Assembly (NCBI GenBank): GCA_963829955.1
Contig: CAWHKS010000021.1
Coordinates: 186,001 to 250,000 of the forward strand
Direction: 5' to 3'
DNA length: 64,000 nt
Source: DASTFY01 sp963829955
GTDB lineage: Bacteria > Actinomycetota > Acidimicrobiia > Acidimicrobiales > Ilumatobacteraceae
The position numbers and the translations under genes are program-made. The notes below the pieces were generated by a model. The model searched no databases, was not told where the DNA came from, and worked only from the letters and a program-made list of their open reading frames with translations. The stretch's first letter is position 1. Every line of letters begins with the position of its first letter. Below are positions 59,434 through 64,000 of the stretch, in pieces.

Positions 59434-60684
59434 TCAGGCCCGGACCCAGATGGAGGCCGTCCGCGCGGCCAGTGAGATCGTTCCCGTCTGGGTCTGCCCC
59501 TGGAGGTTCCGCCACGAGCCGGCGGGCAGCGGGACGCTCACGCCCACGCCGCCTGGGTTGACGGCGACAAAGCCCGAGGTGAACGTGCGGACGTAGGCAC
59601 CACCGGCCCCCTGGCGGCTGTAGGGGCTGAGCGGCGAGCCGACGGGTACGTCGTCCCACGGATGAGCGGCCGCCATCCCCGCGAAGCTGCTAGCCGGTGT
59701 GAAGAGGAACCAGGTCGAGCGCCCTTCGGTCCCGAGCAGGAAGGACCCGAGCGTGAACGCGCGCCACCGGTCGACCAGCGCTGGGGAGGCGGTCTCCCAC
59801 AGCTTGGTCTCGACCATCACGACCCGGCGCTCGGCTTCAGCCTGGGCGATCATGTCCACGTCGAGCTTCCAGTCCGCCACGGACGGCCACTGGTTGGCCG
59901 ACAGCGTCCGGTCACGAAGCCAGATCTCCGAGTGTGCGGCATCGACGTGGTTCGTGAGCGTCTTGGACGAGGCGCCGCCCGTCGCGAACCAACGCTTGCC
60001 GCGGGCGACGCCGTTCGCCGCATACGGCCCTGGGACACCGGTGCGTACCGCGTCGGCGATCGCCTCGACCGCACGCTGGAAGTCCGGGAACGTCCACTGC
60101 CGGCCCGTGGCAGGGTTGATCGGCTTGCCGCCGCTCGCATAGTTGTCGAACAGCGGCGCCGTCATCAGCATGTCCGTGTAGCACCCGTTCGCTCCGGTGG
60201 TTGCCTTCGCCGCGCGGCACTGCCTGACCACCTCGCCCACCCAGCCGGCATGGGACACGTCCATCAGGAAGTTGCCGAACACTGTCTGGACGATCTTGTT
60301 GCCGTTGGCGTCGCGCGCGTACCAGGCCGCGGGGTACCTGGTGCCCTCGTTCTTCTGCGCGAACGCTCCGTTGTGATACACGAGCACCTTCAACTGCGGG
60401 TTGGCGTTCCGCATCGCCGTCACCACCGGGGCCATCGACGCCGTCGGCTTCACGGTGGCGAGGTCGAACGCTGGTGCGGCGACGGCGGCCTGCGCAGCGG
60501 TGAAGTTCGTGGGCACCTGGTTGAACGCGGCCCAGCGGTGGACGATACGGCCGGCGTCCGGAGGCCGTAGGACGGAGTCCGCCGGCAGCGCGGCGGATGC
60601 CTCCGATCCGAAGGTGGTGCCAAGTGCGACCAGGGCGAGGCAGAGCGCCGCTGCGAACGCCCGCCCGTTCCGGAACAGGTTCAT
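59434..60684 (-). CDS. secreted glycoside hydrolase-like protein (GHL15-type)
   Basis: 416 residues from ATG 60684. Signal peptide MNLFRNGRAFAAALCLALVA ending ASA. The mature part has a (beta/alpha)8-like order: IVHRWAAFNQVPTNFTAAQA, LKVLVYHNGAFAQKNEGTRY, NFLMDVSHAGWVGEVVRQCR, GANGCYTDMLMTAPLF (acid candidate Asp), and EIWLRDRTLSANQWPSVADW. The end resembles the C-terminal beta domain of alpha-amylase-clan enzymes (SVPLPAGSWRNLQGQ). Likely a putative glycosidase; substrate unknown. Confidence 0.72.
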   Translation of the reverse strand: MNLFRNGRAFAAALCLALVALGTTFGSEASAALPADSVLRPPDAGRIVHRWAAFNQVPTNFTAAQAAVAAPAFDLATVKPTASMAPVVTAMRNANPQLKVLVYHNGAFAQKNEGTRYPAAWYARDANGNKIVQTVFGNFLMDVSHAGWVGEVVRQCRAAKATTGANGCYTDMLMTAPLFDNYASGGKPINPATGRQWTFPDFQRAVEAIADAVRTGVPGPYAANGVARGKRWFATGGASSKTLTNHVDAAHSEIWLRDRTLSANQWPSVADWKLDVDMIAQAEAERRVVMVETKLWETASPALVDRWRAFTLGSFLLGTEGRSTWFLFTPASSFAGMAAAHPWDDVPVGSPLSPYSRQGAGGAYVRTFTSGFVAVNPGGVGVSVPLPAGSWRNLQGQTQTGTISLAARTASIWVRA

Positions 60685-60742
60685 GGGCCCCTCCCGCCGG
60701 CCGGCTCCGAGGAGCACGCCGACGGCATCATCGTAGGCCCCG

Positions 60743-61339
60743 TCAGGGCGGCGCGGTGACGGCCGCCGGCCAGAGTTGCGCGACGAGGCGCGGGACGTCG
60801 GCCGGGTCGAGTGGCTCGGGAGACATCAGCCGGCGCAACACGATGGCACCAGCGAACGCCTCGGCCAGGAGACCTGGGTCAGTGTCGGCCGGCAGCTCGC
60901 CGGTCTGGATGCCTTCGGCCAGGAGATCGACGAGCACCTGGCGCCCGGCGCGGGCCAGCCCACAGTGGAGCTCGCGGGCATCCGGATCACGTTCAGCGGC
61001 GTCGATCAGCGCCGGGAGGCACGACGACCACGTGGAGGAGACCAGGGTCCGAGCAAGGTGCTCGAGCAGCACCGTGACCTTCGAGCGCACGTCGCCTTCC
61101 ACCGGTACGGGGATCGGCGGCTTCAGGACGTGGAACGCGTCGCTGATCAACGCGTCTCGATTCGACCAGTGGCGGTAGATGGTGCTCTTCGCGACGCCGG
61201 AAGCGCTCGCGACCGCTTCCATCGTCACCGCGCTGTAGCCACCCTCGATCAGGAGCGCGATCGCGGCGTCGAGCACCACCCGCCGCGTGCGCTCGATGCG
61301 CGGGTCCTGCCAACAGAGCGCGGTGCCGCCCTCGTCCAT
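60743..61339 (-). CDS. TetR/AcrR family transcriptional regulator
   Basis: 198 residues from ATG 61339. HTH: RRVVLDAAIALLIEGGYSAV then TMEAVASASGVAKSTIYRHW. The C-terminal ligand domain matches the TetR_C group (VRSKVTVLLEHLARTLVSST). It is four bases after the MFS stop, in one operon with it, and is a likely repressor of the pump. Confidence 0.93.
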   Translation of the reverse strand: MDEGGTALCWQDPRIERTRRVVLDAAIALLIEGGYSAVTMEAVASASGVAKSTIYRHWSNRDALISDAFHVLKPPIPVPVEGDVRSKVTVLLEHLARTLVSSTWSSCLPALIDAAERDPDARELHCGLARAGRQVLVDLLAEGIQTGELPADTDPGLLAEAFAGAIVLRRLMSPEPLDPADVPRLVAQLWPAAVTAPP

Positions 61340-61343
61340 GCGC

Positions 61344-62993
61344 TCATTCTGCCGCAGCGACGCTGCCGACGACTTCGAGCTGGCCCGGTTCGTTCGCCGA
61401 TGCGTTGACCGCCGCGGCCTCCTTGGCCCGGGTGAAGGTCCGTGACACGACCAGCGCCGCGATGACCAGCATCACCATCGAGATCGCGGCCGTGACGTTC
61501 ATGGCGTCGGTGAATGCTGTGGCCGCCCGGTCGACCAGCGATGTGCCGCCCTGGCCACCGAGCTGGGCCGCGACCTGCCCGGCCGCGCCCGCGGACTCCC
61601 TCGCCTGCTCAGCGGCGCCCGCCGGCAGGTCGAGGCCGCCCACGTCCATCGCCGCCCGATAGCCCGAGTTGACGATGCTGCCGAACACCGCGATGCCGAG
61701 CGCCCCGCCCACCTCCCGGGTGGTGTCGTTCATGGCCGAACCGACGCCGGCCTTGGCCAGCGGCACGGAACTCATGATGCCGGTCGTGGCAGGGGCGGCC
61801 ACGACGGACATCCCGGTGGCGAGCAGGATCATGACGACCACGAGGGCGAGGTAGGGCGTCCCGACACCGACGACCGCGAGTCCACCCATGCCCGCGGCGA
61901 TGATCAGGAAGCCGACCGTGATCGTCGTGCCGCTGCCGAGGCGCTCGACCAGGCCGGCGCTGCGGGGTGACACGATCATGAACGTCGCCGCCATGGGCAG
62001 CGTCGCCAGACCAGCGTCCAGCGGGGAGTAGCCGCGGGCGAACTGCAGGTACATGGAGAACAGGAAGAAGAAGCCGAACATCACGAAGAACGACGTGGTG
62101 ACGACGGCGCTGCCGACACTGAACCGGCGGTCGGCGAAGAACTTCAGCGGCAGCATCGGATGCTCGGCGATGCGCTCCCAGAGGACGAAGAGGGTGATGA
62201 GGGCTGCCGCCGCCACGAACGTCGTGACGACGAATGGGTCGGTCCAGCCCCGCTCCGGGCCTTCGATGATCGCGAAGAGGAGAGCGCCGAGTCCTGTGAG
62301 CGACAACAGTGCGCCGCGCGGATCGAGCGGTGTCGCCGCGTCGTCACGAGACTCCGGGCTGTACATCGCGACGGCGACGGCCGTGACGATGATGACGGGG
62401 ATGTTGACGAGGAACGCGCTGCCCCACCAGAACTGCTCGAGGAGCGCCCCCGACACGATCGGCCCGATCGCACCGCCTGCGCCGGCGAAGCCGACCCAGA
62501 TTGCGATCGCCCGCTGACGTTCGTCCGGCGGGAAGATCGCCGTGATCAACGACAACGTCGCCGGCATCACGAACGCCGCGCCCACGCCTTGGATGCCGCG
62601 GCCGACGATGATGAGCGACGCGGAACCAGCGAGACCGCTGACCAGTGCTCCCACCCCGAACACCGCGAGACCTCCCAGCAGGGCCTTCCTGCGGCCGAAG
62701 CGATCGCCCAGTGCACCGGCTGTGAGCAGGAGACCGGCGAACACCAACGCATACGCGTCGACGATCCACTGAAGTGTCGTGGCGCTGGCGCCGAGCTCGC
62801 GCTGGATGGTCGGAATGGCCACGTTCAGCGACGAGACGGCCATGACGACCATCACGAGCGAGAGGCAGAGCACTCCGAGCAGGAACCACCGACGCTCGTG
62901 GACCTCTGGTTGCGCATGCAACGGAAGCTCGAGGAGCGGTTCGGTCCCGTTGGCCGGGCCCGAATCGGTCGGGCGGAGCGGGAGGTTGGACAT
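61344..62993 (-). CDS. MFS drug transporter, DHA2 (EmrB/QacA) type
   Basis: 549 residues, 14 TM segments. SSLNVAIPTIQRELGASATT (motif D1), LLTAGALGDRFGRRKALLGG (motif A), GRGIQGVGAAFVMPATLSLI (motif B) and WVGFAGAGGAIGPIVSGALL (motif C, antiporter) are in place. Proton-driven efflux of cationic or lipophilic drugs is likely. GGAGA lies before the ATG at 62993. Co-operonic with the TetR gene. Confidence 0.94.
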   Translation of the reverse strand: MSNLPLRPTDSGPANGTEPLLELPLHAQPEVHERRWFLLGVLCLSLVMVVMAVSSLNVAIPTIQRELGASATTLQWIVDAYALVFAGLLLTAGALGDRFGRRKALLGGLAVFGVGALVSGLAGSASLIIVGRGIQGVGAAFVMPATLSLITAIFPPDERQRAIAIWVGFAGAGGAIGPIVSGALLEQFWWGSAFLVNIPVIIVTAVAVAMYSPESRDDAATPLDPRGALLSLTGLGALLFAIIEGPERGWTDPFVVTTFVAAAALITLFVLWERIAEHPMLPLKFFADRRFSVGSAVVTTSFFVMFGFFFLFSMYLQFARGYSPLDAGLATLPMAATFMIVSPRSAGLVERLGSGTTITVGFLIIAAGMGGLAVVGVGTPYLALVVVMILLATGMSVVAAPATTGIMSSVPLAKAGVGSAMNDTTREVGGALGIAVFGSIVNSGYRAAMDVGGLDLPAGAAEQARESAGAAGQVAAQLGGQGGTSLVDRAATAFTDAMNVTAAISMVMLVIAALVVSRTFTRAKEAAAVNASANEPGQLEVVGSVAAAE

Positions 62994-63213
62994 GGGGGTC
63001 TCCTCGGTCGCAGCCGGTGTCGAAGGAACGAAACGTAACCGTCCGACAGCGCTACACCAACGTCCTATTTCGTGACGTTGGGCACGCCGGGGGTGTCCCT
63101 GATGGGCAGGTCGGGGATCTCAGGGAACGAAGCGGGAGGTCCCCGATATCGCCGCGCCGACGGTCGTGCCTACCTTGCTCCTGTGGGCACTCGAGGTCTC
63201 CCCGGGAGGCGCG

Positions 63214-64000
63214 ATGGGTGACGTGATCGAGATCGACGGCCTGCGAAAGGCGTACCGCCGGCGGCGCGGCCGGGTGCGGGCACTGGACGGGCTCGACCTC
63301 TCGGTCCGGGCTGGTGGCGTGTTCGGCTTCCTCGGCCCGAACGGCTCCGGCAAGACCACGACGATCCGCTGCCTCCTCGGCCTCGCCCGGCCGAGCGGCG
63401 GCCGCTGTCTCGTGTTCGGAGCCAAGTCTCCCGGCGAGCTCCCTTCCGTGGTGGGGCGCGTCGGTTCGCTCGTGGAGGCGCCGGGCGTCAACCCTGGCGT
63501 GTCCGGTCGGGACGCGCTGATGGTGCTCGCAACCACGGCCGGCATCGGGCGCCGGACGGTCGAGACGACGCTGGAGCGCGTCGGCCTGGGCGAGCGGGCT
63601 GACGACCTCGTCCGGGGCTACTCGTTGGGCATGCGGCAGCGGCTCGGCATCGCGATCGCCCTCTTGAAGGATCCGGAGCTGCTGATCCTCGACGAGCCGG
63701 CCAACGGGCTCGACCCCGCGGGGATCCGTGAAGTGCGCGAGCTGGTCCGCCGGCTCGCCGACGAGGGACGCACCGTGTTCCTCTCGAGTCATCTGCTGAG
63801 CGAGATCGAGCAGGTGTGCGACGAGGTCGCGATCGTGTCCGCCGGACGCACGGTCACGCAGGGATCGGTCAGCGATGTGCTCGCCCGCGCCCGCCCGGCC
63901 GCTCTGTGGGTGAAGGTAACGGACCTCGTCGGCGCGACGGACGCGCTGCGACGGGCTGGCCTGCCAGCGGAGTCCGATGGGGACCGCATACGGGTCGGGG
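63214..64000 (+). CDS. ABC transporter ATP-binding protein (partial, runs off right edge)
   Basis: 262 residues visible, no stop before the edge. Walker A GPNGSGKTTTIRCLLGLARP (about residues 40-59), signature GYSLGMRQRLGIAIALLKDP, Walker B LLILDEPANGLDPAGI and the switch His in VFLSSHLLSEIEQVCDEVAI. The C-terminal extension of the exporter type starts but is cut. A permease probably follows. Divergent from the MFS gene, 220 bp apart. Confidence 0.93.
   Translation, partial: MGDVIEIDGLRKAYRRRRGRVRALDGLDLSVRAGGVFGFLGPNGSGKTTTIRCLLGLARPSGGRCLVFGAKSPGELPSVVGRVGSLVEAPGVNPGVSGRDALMVLATTAGIGRRTVETTLERVGLGERADDLVRGYSLGMRQRLGIAIALLKDPELLILDEPANGLDPAGIREVRELVRRLADEGRTVFLSSHLLSEIEQVCDEVAIVSAGRTVTQGSVSDVLARARPAALWVKVTDLVGATDALRRAGLPAESDGDRIRVG

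Overview
The window is a chromosomal segment of a high-GC actinobacterium (Actinomycetota). Its gene content fits the Acidimicrobiia or a nearby deep-branching class. Reasons are Actinobacteria-type LexA boxes (CGAAC-N4-GTTCG), nadD - LytR_C - rsfS order, a class II (B12-dependent) ribonucleotide reductase beside lexA, class II DAHP synthase, a CYP125/124-like P450, frequent GTG starts and tRNAs without an encoded CCA. The class-level call is inference.

Layout. 1-14 kb is accessory: an ABC permease cut by the left edge, a FAD oxidoreductase/DUF2855 pair, a Cj0069-family protein, an hsp20-MerR operon with a palindromic operator, a frameshifted ABC exporter divergent from a NarL-type two-component system, a PAP2-like/kinase fusion and an AIM24 protein. 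13.7-16.6 kb is scarred: a truncated arsC, a dead IS256-family transposase, then tRNA-Lys and tRNA-His. 16.8-31.9 kb is the core block: GSA-aminomutase-like enzyme, DUF983, recA (LexA box inside its promoter), miaB, miaA, dapF, hflX, dapC, two envelope genes, dapD, dapE, and lexA divergent from a LysM gene. dapC/D/E/F form most of the succinylase branch of lysine/diaminopimelate synthesis. 32-53.4 kb carries a RibD-like reductase, nrdJ with an unusual leader, YidB, ATP-dependent DNA ligase, hemolysin III, thymidine kinase, a P450, a GGDEF-EAL protein, thiolase, MFS, serine hydrolase, DAHP synthase, a sigma-70 factor, nadD, LytR_C, rsfS and tRNA-Ala.

53.5-58.98 kb is a small genomic island in the tRNA-Ala(GGC) gene. 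A perfect 52-bp copy of the tRNA 3' half lies at its far end. It carries an excisionase-like remnant, an alpha/beta hydrolase, a methyltransferase, several small membrane or unknown proteins and a perfect LexA box ahead of a small ORF. No integrase is visible. The right end (59-64 kb) holds a secreted glycoside-hydrolase-like protein, an MFS/TetR drug-efflux unit and an ABC ATPase cut by the edge.

A striking global property is that several otherwise well-conserved genes (ABC ATPase and permease, a membrane protein, miaB, miaA, thiolase, the transposase) are split by single-base frameshifts, nearly all in the same sense (one extra base). Because miaA and miaB are housekeeping genes, assembly indels are the first explanation to test.

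The strongest candidates for something new are the integrase-less SOS-box island, the PAP2-like/kinase fusion whose phosphatase residues are all replaced, the lexA/LysM divergon with four LexA boxes, and the repeat-bearing nrdJ leader.
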